From positions 248,001 through 312,000 of the forward strand of contig NZ_BSTF01000011.1 in assembly GCF_030269365.1 (NCBI RefSeq): DNA of 64,000 nt, in the 5' to 3' direction. Below the pieces are notes generated by a model, which saw only the letters and a program-made list of their open reading frames with translations, ran no database searches and was not told the origin of the DNA. The position numbers and the translations under genes were made by a program. This stretch comes from Lentzea sp. NBRC 102530. GTDB lineage: Bacteria; Actinomycetota; Actinomycetes; Mycobacteriales; Pseudonocardiaceae. Shown piece after piece: positions 52,892-60,693 of this stretch (the stretch's first letter is position 1; the number at the start of each line of letters is the position of its first letter).

Positions 52892-54271
52892 ATGCGCGCG
52901 TTCATCACCGACCTGCTGCACCGGCACGGCGACTCGTCGCCGATCTTCAGCCACCGCACCACCGTCACTCACGGCCTGCTCCGCGCCGACGTCCTGGCGC
53001 ACGCCGACCGGTTCGGCGCGGTCGGCATCGGCGAGGGCAGCACGGTGGCCGTCCAGGTGCCGCCGAGCTTCAGCCACCTCGAAGCCGTGCTGGCGTTGTG
53101 GAGCCTCGGCGCCCAGGTGATCTCGATTGACCACCGCCTGAAGCCCGCCGAGGCGCACGCCCTGCACGCGTTGACCCACCCGCAGTTCCTGGTGCACCCG
53201 AGCGGCTCGTCGGCATCCGGCTTCCAGGAGCGCTACGGCCTGGTGGCCACGCGCGTCGACGGCCTGCCCGCCTCTTCTCCGCACCGGCTGGTGCAGTTCA
53301 GTTCCGGCTCGACCGGCCGTTCCAAGGTGATCGGCCGCAGCACGCAATCGCTGATCGACGAGGTGGCGCGCTTCGAGGCGTCGGCAGGCATGGCACGCCG
53401 CGGCGAACGCCTGCTGCTGTTGAACTCCCCCGCCCACAGCTTCGGCCTGATCGGCGGCCTGCTGCACGCGTTGTCGGCCGGCGTGCACCTCGTCTTCGCC
53501 GAAAAGCCCACCGCGGCAGCGATCCTGCGGCAGGCGCGGGAGTTCGCGGTCGACTTCGTCACCGGCCTGCCGTTCCACTTCGACCTGCTCGCCTCCTCCC
53601 CCGACCGAGCATCCCTGCGCACCGTGCGAGGAGCCTTCGCCGGCGGCGAACTGATGCCGCAGGAAGTCGCCTCCCGCTTCCTCGCCGAGTACGGCATCCC
53701 GGTCGGAGAATGCTTCGGCACCACCGAAACCGGCGCGCTGACCATGGCCGTCGGCGGCACGATCCGCCCGTCCGTGGGCCCGCTGATGCCGAACGTCACC
53801 GCCCGCGTCCGCGACGGCCTGGTCGAGGTCGCGTTGCCCTCCACCCCGTACCTCTCCTCGGACGACCCGGCGCGCTTCTCCGGCGGCTGGTTCCGCACCG
53901 GCGACCGCGGCGAGTTCCGCGACGGCGAACTGCACCTGCTCGGCCGTTCCGACTCGCTGGTCGTGGTGCGCGGCAACAAGGTCGACCTCACCGAGGTCGA
54001 AACCGTCCTGCGTGGACACCCACAAGTGACCGAGGCCGTCGCCGTAGGACCAGAAATCCGCGCGTACGTCGGCACGTCCACCAACACGCTCACCGCACAG
54101 GCGTTGTCCGACTGGTGCACGGAAAGGCTCGCGGAATTCAAACTCCCCCAGCACATCCACGTGATGGACACACTTCCCCGTACTCCTACCGGGAAGATCA
54201 TCCGAAACATGGAGCCGCTCCACGCGTCCTACCTTCAGGCACATTCGGCCGGAAACAATGGCAGGGAATGA
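52892..54271 (+). CDS. AMP-dependent acyl/aryl-CoA synthetase-like ligase, 459 aa
   Basis: Adenylate-forming enzyme, shorter than typical CoA ligases. Core motifs: P-loop VQFSSGSTGRSKVIGRS, FGTTETGAL, WFRTGDRGEF, and C-terminal TPTGKIIRN with the catalytic Lys. It starts 3 bp after the GriH-like gene and is therefore in the same operon. Activation of 3-amino-4-hydroxybenzoate (or a derivative) is inferred; no carrier protein, NRPS or PKS gene lies nearby. Next is a DUF5753 regulator, 23 bp downstream. Confidence 0.86.
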   Translation: MRAFITDLLHRHGDSSPIFSHRTTVTHGLLRADVLAHADRFGAVGIGEGSTVAVQVPPSFSHLEAVLALWSLGAQVISIDHRLKPAEAHALHALTHPQFLVHPSGSSASGFQERYGLVATRVDGLPASSPHRLVQFSSGSTGRSKVIGRSTQSLIDEVARFEASAGMARRGERLLLLNSPAHSFGLIGGLLHALSAGVHLVFAEKPTAAAILRQAREFAVDFVTGLPFHFDLLASSPDRASLRTVRGAFAGGELMPQEVASRFLAEYGIPVGECFGTTETGALTMAVGGTIRPSVGPLMPNVTARVRDGLVEVALPSTPYLSSDDPARFSGGWFRTGDRGEFRDGELHLLGRSDSLVVVRGNKVDLTEVETVLRGHPQVTEAVAVGPEIRAYVGTSTNTLTAQALSDWCTERLAEFKLPQHIHVMDTLPRTPTGKIIRNMEPLHASYLQAHSAGNNGRE

Positions 54272-54294
54272 CTTCCCGGCCCTAACTTTCCGGC

Positions 54295-55131
54295 ATGCCC
54301 AAAAGATCCTCCAGCGTGGTGGGCCGTGAGTTCGGCGGCATGATGCGCGCCATCATCGCCAGAACCGGCTACACCCACCGCGAACTAGCGGAACGACTCG
54401 GCTGGCAGGAAGCCAAGATCTCGGACATGACGCTCGGCAAGGGCGGCGTGACCGAGCAGGACGTCGTCCTGGTCCTCGGCTACTGCCACGCCACCGTCGA
54501 AGAACGGGAACACCTCCTCGCGTTGTTCCGCGAATGCGGCAGCGCCTGGCTCCAGATGCCGAAGGACGGCGTCCCGGACCAGGTGCGCACGCTCATCGAA
54601 CACGAGCAGATCGCCAACGAGGTCATCACGTGGTCGATGATTCTGGTGCCAGGCCTGCTGCAAACACTCGACTACGGCTACGTCGTGACCGAGTGTTCGC
54701 CCGTGATCGAGGCGAAGGACGTTCCTGAGGTCGCCGCCGCCAGGACAGCACGCGCGGAAGTGCTGGAACCTGGCCGGAAATTCGTGTTTCTCATCCACGA
54801 ACAGGCGTTGGAGATCCCCGTCGGCACCGTCGAGGTGTGGCGCGAGCAACTGGCGCACCTGCTCAGGATGTCGGTGCGGAAATACATCAGCATCCGGATC
54901 GTACCCCGATCAGCAGGCGTGCACGCGGGCACCTGCGGCGACTTCTGCCTGATGAAGTTCCCGAAGTACCCACCGGTCGTCTACGCCGACAGCGTCAACT
55001 ACTGCCTCTTCTTCGATGACCCCGAGACCATCAAGGTCCACGAGAACATCCTGACGGCGCTCGCGGCCGTCGCGCTGAGCGAGGAAGAATCGAGGGCGGT
55101 GATCGACAACATCTTGGAGGGCCTCCAATGA
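54295..55131 (+). CDS. XRE regulator with DUF5753 domain, 278 aa
   Basis: N-terminal HTH (FGGMMRAIIARTGYTHRELAERLGWQEAKISDM) and C-terminal DUF5753 (ITWSMILVPGLLQTLDYGYVV ... VHAGTCGDFCLMKF), a pairing that in actinobacteria is nearly always followed by a DUF397 gene, as it is here with a 4-bp overlap. Such pairs behave as regulator plus small partner protein. It may control the flanking secretion-associated genes or the ligase operon. Confidence 0.87.
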   Translation: MPKRSSSVVGREFGGMMRAIIARTGYTHRELAERLGWQEAKISDMTLGKGGVTEQDVVLVLGYCHATVEEREHLLALFRECGSAWLQMPKDGVPDQVRTLIEHEQIANEVITWSMILVPGLLQTLDYGYVVTECSPVIEAKDVPEVAAARTARAEVLEPGRKFVFLIHEQALEIPVGTVEVWREQLAHLLRMSVRKYISIRIVPRSAGVHAGTCGDFCLMKFPKYPPVVYADSVNYCLFFDDPETIKVHENILTALAAVALSEEESRAVIDNILEGLQ

Positions 55132-55289
55132 CCGCCTGGCGCAAGAGCAGCTACAGCGGCAGCAGCAACAACTGCGTCGAAATCGGTCGAGGCGTCGGCA
55201 TCCGCGACAGCAAGGCCCCGGCGACCCATCTCCCGGTCTCCGCCGCCGCCTGGTCCGCTTTCCTCCGTTCGCACCGCACGAACCGGTAA
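55128..55289 (+). CDS. DUF397 domain protein, 53 aa
   Basis: Short gene read as MTAWRKSSYSGSSNNCVEIG then RGVGIRDSKAPATHLPVSAA and AWSAFLRSHRTNR. The W-x-KSSYS-x7-CVE start and RDSK...L...AW-x2-F pattern is the DUF397 signature. ATG 55128 overlaps the regulator stop. These proteins act with their DUF5753 HTH partners (WhiJ-like systems in Streptomyces); the mechanism is not settled. Confidence 0.92.
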   Translation: MTAWRKSSYSGSSNNCVEIGRGVGIRDSKAPATHLPVSAAAWSAFLRSHRTNR

Positions 55290-55332
55290 CCCTCGGTAAC
55301 GTCCCCCTCACGCACGTGCAAGGGGGACCCGC

Positions 55333-55851
55333 ATGACCGATCCGAACCAGCTCATCGAGGACTACGAGCAGCGCACCGCAGCCCTGCTCACCCAGGCCGA
55401 AGAGGCCAAGTCCCAGATCGCGAACCTGACCGGCGCCGCCACCAGCGCGGACGGCGCCGTGACGGTGAGCGTCAGCGCAGGGGGAGCGCTGCTCAGCCTG
55501 AGCTTCGGCACCAAAGCCGACGACATGCCCAAAGACCGCCTGGCCGCCCTGGTCATGTCGACGTCCAAGCGGGCCCAGGCCCAGGCCGTGGCCCAGATCG
55601 CCACCATCATGGCCCCGCTCATCGGAGACAACAGCGAGGCCATGGAGTTCGTCCAATCCCAGATCCCGCAGATCGACGTCCCGGACGAACCCACACCCCA
55701 GGCACCACAGCAGTTCGTGGTGAACGAGGAACAACAGGACGCCGTCGCCACCCAGCCCCCACCCGCGCCACGACCGGCCCGCCGCCCCGCCGAGGACGAC
55801 GACACGGACTTCGACCAGCGCAGCCTCTTCAAGAAGGAAGGTGGCTGGTGA
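55333..55851 (+). CDS. YbaB/EbfC-like protein of a type VII secretion-associated operon, 172 aa
   Basis: N-terminal coiled coil (LIEDYEQRTAALLTQAEEAKSQIANL), a YbaB-like beta segment (DGAVTVSVSAGGALLSLSFG) and a Pro/Asp-rich C-terminal tail ending FKKEGGW. Such YbaB-like proteins occur before WXG100 genes in actinobacterial ESX-associated sets. ATG 55333 follows AAGGGGGAC. Overlaps the WXG-like gene by 4 bp. Confidence 0.78.
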   Translation: MTDPNQLIEDYEQRTAALLTQAEEAKSQIANLTGAATSADGAVTVSVSAGGALLSLSFGTKADDMPKDRLAALVMSTSKRAQAQAVAQIATIMAPLIGDNSEAMEFVQSQIPQIDVPDEPTPQAPQQFVVNEEQQDAVATQPPPAPRPARRPAEDDDTDFDQRSLFKKEGGW

Positions 55852-56177
55852 TGACGGGCTTCAACGTCGACCTGCAGGCCCTCGACGTCCACCGACGGGA
55901 GCTACAGGCCCTCCTCGGGGGTCTCCCGGACGCCAAAGCCTCGGGAGCGAACAACCTCTGGAACTTCGAGGCGTGGGGCGTCGCCGGTCAGCCGTTCGCC
56001 GCTCTCATGAGCAACTGGACAGGAGACGCGAGCGAGTACGTCGATGCCGTCAAGGAAGCGGGTGACGTGCTGGTCCAGCGCTTCGCTGACATGTGCAAGA
56101 CCTACGCTGACCAGGAGGAATCCGCCGCCGAGATGTTCAGGAAGCTGCGTGAGGGCCTGGACGGGGGTCAGCCGTGA
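55848..56177 (+). CDS. WXG100/EspC-like helical protein, 109 aa
   Basis: Size and pattern fit a type VII secretion helical-hairpin protein: FNVDLQALDVHRRELQALLGG, a NLWNFEAWGVAG turn, WTGDASEYVDAVKEAGDVLVQRFADMCKTYADQEESAAEMF. A strict W-x-G is not at the usual place (W-G in EAWGVAG), so it is nearer the EspC class. GTG 55848 overlaps the previous stop; ATG 55851 is equally possible. Probably partner or secretion leader of the next protein. Confidence 0.78.
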   Translation: MMTGFNVDLQALDVHRRELQALLGGLPDAKASGANNLWNFEAWGVAGQPFAALMSNWTGDASEYVDAVKEAGDVLVQRFADMCKTYADQEESAAEMFRKLREGLDGGQP

Positions 56178-57478
56178 GCGAGCCCGGTCCGAAGAACATC
56201 GGCGAGTTGAACCCGCTCGACGCGACCAAGGAGCCCGAAGACGGCGGGGTCGAGGTCTTCTCCAACTTCGACAGTCCCACGCAGGCCTGGGACGCGGCGG
56301 GCATCTTCAGCAGCTCGGCGAACCTGATCTACGACGGCATCAAGGGTGACTGGACCGCCGTGCTGGGTGACGCGGCCGGATTCGGCATGGACCTGCTCGG
56401 CTTCGTGACGAACCCGCTCGGCAGCCTGTTGTCCGCGGGGATCGGCTGGTTGATCGAGCACATCGCGTTCATCAAGGAGGCGCTCGACCTCGTCGCGGGT
56501 GACCCGGACGCCGTCAACGCCATCGCCGAGACGTGGACGAACATCGCGAAGCGCATGCAGGAGACCGCGGACAAGTACACGAGCACGCTCAGTGCGCTGT
56601 CCGGCGCTCAGGGGCCGGCGATGGACGGCTACCGCAAAGCGGTCCAGGACTTCTCGAACGTCGTCGCCGGCGGCGCCAGTCATGCCACCTCCGCCGCGCA
56701 GGCGATGACCGTCGCCGCGTCCGCGGTGGGCGTGGTGCGCGGCGCGATCCGGGACGCCATCGCGACCTTCGTGTCGAACGCGATCATCAAGTTCGCGGCG
56801 GCGACCGCACTGGCACCGGTGACGTTCGGTGCGTCGGAGGCGGCGTTCATCGCCGACACCGTCGCCCAGGGTGCGATCACCGCGGGCAAGAACGCGAAGA
56901 AGATCAGCAAGGTCGTCAAACAGCTGGAGAAGGTGTCCGACGAGGCCAAGAACTCGCGGAACATGATCAAGGGCACGACCGAGAACCTCAAGAAGACCGT
57001 CACCGACTACAACCGCGACGCCGCCAAACACGCCAACAAGGCGCTGCACATGGCGAGGAAGGCGGAAGCGGGCAAACTGGACGCCGACGACGCCAAGAGT
57101 TTGCGGGAGTTGGGCGAGCAGGGCGAGAAATTGATGGCCGACAAGAAGAAGGTCATCGACGACCTGGTGGAGACCCGCGGCGACAACCTCCGCGACCGTC
57201 TGGGTACCGGCGACCCGAGGCTGGACAGCGCTGCCGACGTGCTCGAACGCGAGTTCAGACCCAAGATCCTCGGCCACGAGATGCCGGTCTCGGCACCGAA
57301 CTACCCCAAGGTCCTCGGCAACGCGGTGGTCCAGGAGTGGAGCGATCAGACGCACCGCGAGGCGGACGCTGAGGCCAAGCAGAACGACAAGGACGAGGCT
57401 TGGCGCGAGTACTGGGCCGGCCAGCGCGCGAACGTAGAACAGCCGAAGTCGTTCCAGCGCATGGAAGGCGATCTGTGA
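56174..57478 (+). CDS. PPE/CpnT-like helical protein of a type VII secretion-associated set, 434 aa
   Basis: Long helical protein. The N-terminal half has FGMDLLGFVTNPLGSLLSAGIGWLIEH, IKEALDLVAGDPDAVNAIAETWTNI and a Gly/Ala-rich hydrophobic stretch (AATALAPVTFGASEAAFIAD), as in the N-terminal segments of actinobacterial T7SS toxins. The C-terminal half is highly charged coiled coil (VVKQLEKVSDEAKNSRNMIKG, HMARKAEAGKLDADDAK) with no recognisable toxin domain. GTG 56174 overlaps the WXG-like gene. Confidence 0.72.
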   Translation: MSEPGPKNIGELNPLDATKEPEDGGVEVFSNFDSPTQAWDAAGIFSSSANLIYDGIKGDWTAVLGDAAGFGMDLLGFVTNPLGSLLSAGIGWLIEHIAFIKEALDLVAGDPDAVNAIAETWTNIAKRMQETADKYTSTLSALSGAQGPAMDGYRKAVQDFSNVVAGGASHATSAAQAMTVAASAVGVVRGAIRDAIATFVSNAIIKFAAATALAPVTFGASEAAFIADTVAQGAITAGKNAKKISKVVKQLEKVSDEAKNSRNMIKGTTENLKKTVTDYNRDAAKHANKALHMARKAEAGKLDADDAKSLRELGEQGEKLMADKKKVIDDLVETRGDNLRDRLGTGDPRLDSAADVLEREFRPKILGHEMPVSAPNYPKVLGNAVVQEWSDQTHREADAEAKQNDKDEAWREYWAGQRANVEQPKSFQRMEGDL

Positions 57479-58689
57479 TCGAGATGCTCGCGCGCAGAAC
57501 CGCAGCCCTGCTGCTGGTCCTGCTCGCCGCGGTGGTGCCCGTCGTGGCCGCTGCCCGGCTGTCCGCGTGGGAGAACGAGCTCGCCGGGAGGAAGTCGGTC
57601 GAGCCGCTCGGCATCGCGGACGTCGCGGTCATCGGCACGCTGCTGTGGGGAATCATCCTCGTGGGCCTGTGGTGGCACTGGCGGCGGACGACGATGTGGC
57701 CGGTCTGGTCGCGCTGGGCTTCGGCCACCGGCCTGTTCGCGGCCTTCTTCGAGTGCGTCCAGCTCGCGGGCGACCGCGGCCGGCCGGTCGCGCTCGCCGT
57801 CTGGCTGGGCCTGGCCGTCCTGTGCTGGGCGCTGGGCGAGGCGGTCCGGCTCGTCCTGACGCGCCCCGTCACACCTCGGTTGATCGCGTCGAAGCTCGAG
57901 ATCCCGTTCCCCCTGCGGGGTCTGAAGGCGAGGCTCTGCGTGCGCGCCGACCGGCTCGTCCTCGACAGCCTCGCCTCGCGGCGCAAGCGTTCGCGTGACG
58001 TCGCCGCCGTCCCGTGGACGACCTTGAGATCGATCGAGCTCGTCGAGGTCGACCAGGAGATGACCTGTTCGGTGTTCGTGTTCTCCGCCACGAAGGTGGG
58101 GAACGTGCGCAGGTTCGACGTGCCCCCCGGCCCCGCACTGCACGTGATCGGCACAGCCCGCGAACTGCTGGTGCCGGTGACCGAACAGCTGGGCCGCGTG
58201 GTCGTCGAGGCCGTTCGGCAGCGGTCGGCAGGAGTCGAACTCGACGAGTCACCTCTGACCGAGGAGGACTGGTGTCGCCAGTCCGGCGTGCCGAGGTACG
58301 ACACCACGATCTACAGCGAACAACTCCGGCGCAACGAGAAGGTCGCCAACTACGCCACCGACAAGAGGCCGTACGTCCTGGGCGTCATCGGCACGTTCCT
58401 GCTCATGCCGCTCGTGATGCTCTGCGGGACCGCTCTGTCGGTCATCACGGGATCCGCGTACCTCCAGAAGCAGTTCAAGGTGTTCGACGGTGTGATCGAC
58501 CCCATCTGGGTCGCGACGCTCGGGGTCGGGTCGATCGTGTTCCTCTACCTGCTGAACGGCTTCGTGATCCAGGGCTTCGTCAGCAGCATGAAGTTCCAGG
58601 ACTACATCGAGGCCTTCCCGGAGGCACCGGCCCCTCCGCCCAAGACCGGGACGGTGCCGGGTTCGGGCAAGAAGCGGAAGAAGCGCTGA
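57475..58689 (+). CDS. multi-pass membrane protein of unknown function, 404 aa
   Basis: Last gene of the secretion-associated set; GTG 57475 overlaps the previous stop. Two N-terminal helices (RTAALLLVLLAAVVPVVAAARL, VAVIGTLLWGIILVGLWW), two more before residue 140, a ~160-residue cytoplasmic region with PH-like beta pattern (LKARLCVRADRLVLDSLASRR), then two C-terminal helices (YVLGVIGTFLLMPLVMLCGTAL, ATLGVGSIVFLYLLNGFVI) and a Lys/Arg-rich end. I do not recognise the family. Confidence 0.72.
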   Translation: MIEMLARRTAALLLVLLAAVVPVVAAARLSAWENELAGRKSVEPLGIADVAVIGTLLWGIILVGLWWHWRRTTMWPVWSRWASATGLFAAFFECVQLAGDRGRPVALAVWLGLAVLCWALGEAVRLVLTRPVTPRLIASKLEIPFPLRGLKARLCVRADRLVLDSLASRRKRSRDVAAVPWTTLRSIELVEVDQEMTCSVFVFSATKVGNVRRFDVPPGPALHVIGTARELLVPVTEQLGRVVVEAVRQRSAGVELDESPLTEEDWCRQSGVPRYDTTIYSEQLRRNEKVANYATDKRPYVLGVIGTFLLMPLVMLCGTALSVITGSAYLQKQFKVFDGVIDPIWVATLGVGSIVFLYLLNGFVIQGFVSSMKFQDYIEAFPEAPAPPPKTGTVPGSGKKRKKR

Positions 58690-58690
58690 C

Positions 58691-59338
58691 CTAAGGGGCA
58701 GACTCCGGCACCCGCGGATGCCGGAACCCGGGGTGCTCCGCCGGCAGTGCCCGCCGCAGCACCCACCCCGACACCAGGATGCAGACGATCTGCAACGGCC
58801 ACGACAGCGCGACCCGCAGTGTGGCCAGCCAGAACACCTGCGCGTCCAGCCACAACGGCGTGAACACGGCCACCCGCAGCACGTACTGCCCGACCCACGG
58901 CCACGACGCGACGGAGTACGCCCGCAACAGCTCGGGGTCGCGCCGCCACCGGGTCTTCTGCCCCAGCAGAGTCCCGACGACCAGCCCGAGGAACGGCCAC
59001 CGCACGGCGATCGACCCGGCCCAGGCCAGCGCGGAAGCCACGTTGGACAGCAGCTGGATCAGGAAGAAGTCCTCGACGCGCCCGGTGTACAAAGCCACCA
59101 GAGCGGCAGCCACGACCAGCAGCACGGACAGCAGCACCGCTCGGGGTTTGTCGCCGCGCACGAACCGCACCACCGCGATCACCACGCCGCACAGGACGGC
59201 CGCGATCGCCCCTGCTCCGATCGAGTGGCCCCAGATCAGCCACCCCGCCACGAACGCCAGCGGCGGCAGGGAGGCGTCGAGGGCGCCGCCCCTGCCTCCC
59301 AGCAGTGAAGCGAGCGACTCCTGGCGCACGTCCGTCAT
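58691..59338 (-). CDS. DUF3159 family membrane protein, 215 aa
   Basis: Six hydrophobic segments in the DUF3159 pattern: SLASLLGGRGGALDASLPPLAFVAGW at the N-terminus, GRVEDFFLIQLLSNVASALAW, VRWPFLGLVVGTLLGQ, and a C-terminal VSGWVLRRALPAEHP. Function unknown. ATG 59338 follows GGAG. An iron-box-like sequence lies 15-33 bp upstream, suggesting iron-dependent control. Confidence 0.87.
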   Translation of the reverse strand: MTDVRQESLASLLGGRGGALDASLPPLAFVAGWLIWGHSIGAGAIAAVLCGVVIAVVRFVRGDKPRAVLLSVLLVVAAALVALYTGRVEDFFLIQLLSNVASALAWAGSIAVRWPFLGLVVGTLLGQKTRWRRDPELLRAYSVASWPWVGQYVLRVAVFTPLWLDAQVFWLATLRVALSWPLQIVCILVSGWVLRRALPAEHPGFRHPRVPESAP

Positions 59339-59352
59339 GTCTCCAGGGTGCC

Positions 59353-59371
59353 TTAGGTGAGCCTAAGTCAG
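59353..59371. promoter_or_regulatory. iron-box-like (IdeR/DmdR) site
   Basis: TTAGGTGAGCCTAAGTCAG equals the reverse complement of the streptomycete iron box TTAGGTTAGGCTCACCTAA over the first 14 positions and matches 15 of 19 overall. It is just upstream of the DUF3159 start. Confidence 0.5.
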
Positions 59372-59392
59372 GTAACGGACCCGTATCGGGGA

Positions 59393-59421
59393 TTGACCCG
59401 CGTGAACGGCGTCACTACCGT
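59393..59421 (+). promoter_or_regulatory. probable promoter of the ROK regulator gene
   Basis: TTGACC (59393-59398), 17-bp spacer, TACCGT (59416-59421): a good sigma70-type match. TCTG-N9-CAGA around GTTAAC (59437-59455) lies between it and the gene and could be the regulator's own site. Confidence 0.6.
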
Positions 59422-59465
59422 TGCCCCGAAATCGTCTGGAAAGTTAACAGACAGGAGCGGACCTA

Positions 59466-60677
59466 ATGCGTGCCGGAAGCCCACGACTGCTGCGGGAGAT
59501 CAACGACCGCGCAGCCATCGAGGCTCTGCTGCGCAACGGGCCGCTGACCAGGTCGGAGTTGGAAGGCCTGATCGGTCTTTCGAAGCCGGCGACCGCACAG
59601 CTGCTCACGCGTCTCGAAGACGCCGACACGGTGGTCCGCAACGGACTTCGTGGCGGCGGACGCGGGCCGCGGGCCCAGCTGTGGTCGGTCAACGGGGCGC
59701 TTGCGCACATCGCCGCTGTCGACCTCACCCCCGAGACGGTCGACATCGCCATCGCGGACATCTCCGGGGCCGTGCTCACCGAGCACAAGGCCCCGATGCC
59801 CGTGAAGCACGGCGTGCTGGAGGCGTTCGTGAGCGCGGTCGGCAAGGCTTGCGGGCAAGCGGGCCTGAGCGCCGACCAGCTGCTGCACGTCGTGGTGGGC
59901 TGTCCGGGAGCGGTGAACCCCGCGAACGGCGAGCTCGCCTACGCACCACATCTGCCCGGCTGGAGCGGTTTCGACGTGCCCGGCCGGTTGCGGGAGCGGC
60001 TCGCGACCTCGGTGAGCGTCGAGAACGACGTCAACCTGGTCGCGCTGGAAGAAATGGTCGCCGGACGGGCCACCGAGGTGCGCGACTTCGTCGTCATCTG
60101 GCCCGCGGACCTCGTCGGTGCCGCCGTCGTCGTCAACGGGGCGCTGCTGCGCGGTGCCTCCGGTGGCGCGGGCGAGATCGACGGGCTCATGATCCCGGAC
60201 CGCGCGGCGGCCGACACCGACACGGACCGCTCCGGCGGCACGTTCGGTGAGCTGCTCAGCAGTACAGCGATCTGCAAGCTCGCACGCGCCCACGGGCTCG
60301 CCGCGCGCAACGGCCACGGGGCCGTGCGCAAGGCGTTGGCCGCGGGTCCTGCGGGCCGTGAGTTCATGGCCGATCTCGCCAAGCGCATAGCCACGGGCGT
60401 GGCTAGCGTCGTCGCGGTGCTCGACCCGGAACTCATCCTCCTGTCCGGCGACATCGCCCAGGCAGGCGGAACCACGCTGAACGACCTCGTTGCCGCGGAA
60501 CTGCGGCAACTGGTGGTGCCGCGAACACCTGTCCAGCTGGCCCTGGTGACCGGGAAACCGGTGCGCAGCGGCGCACTGCACTCGGCCCTGGCCGTGGCAC
60601 GCGAACAGGTCTTCGGCCTCCCGGCCGCCACCACGGCTCCATTCCGCGGCCCTGTGGTCGCCGGGTCCCCACGTTGA
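59466..60677 (+). CDS. ROK-family transcriptional regulator, 403 aa
   Basis: NagC/XylR-type regulator: N-terminal winged helix (LREINDRAAIEALLRNGPLT, RSELEGLIGLSKPATAQLLTRLEDADTVVRNG) and a C-terminal ROK kinase-like sugar domain (VVGCPGAVNPANGELAYAPHLPGW, SVENDVNLVALEE). The normal ROK zinc-binding Cys cluster is not seen. It immediately precedes a sugar ABC importer and most likely responds to the imported sugar. Confidence 0.86.
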   Translation: MRAGSPRLLREINDRAAIEALLRNGPLTRSELEGLIGLSKPATAQLLTRLEDADTVVRNGLRGGGRGPRAQLWSVNGALAHIAAVDLTPETVDIAIADISGAVLTEHKAPMPVKHGVLEAFVSAVGKACGQAGLSADQLLHVVVGCPGAVNPANGELAYAPHLPGWSGFDVPGRLRERLATSVSVENDVNLVALEEMVAGRATEVRDFVVIWPADLVGAAVVVNGALLRGASGGAGEIDGLMIPDRAAADTDTDRSGGTFGELLSSTAICKLARAHGLAARNGHGAVRKALAAGPAGREFMADLAKRIATGVASVVAVLDPELILLSGDIAQAGGTTLNDLVAAELRQLVVPRTPVQLALVTGKPVRSGALHSALAVAREQVFGLPAATTAPFRGPVVAGSPR

Positions 60678-60693
60678 TCGAGAAGGAGTGCAC

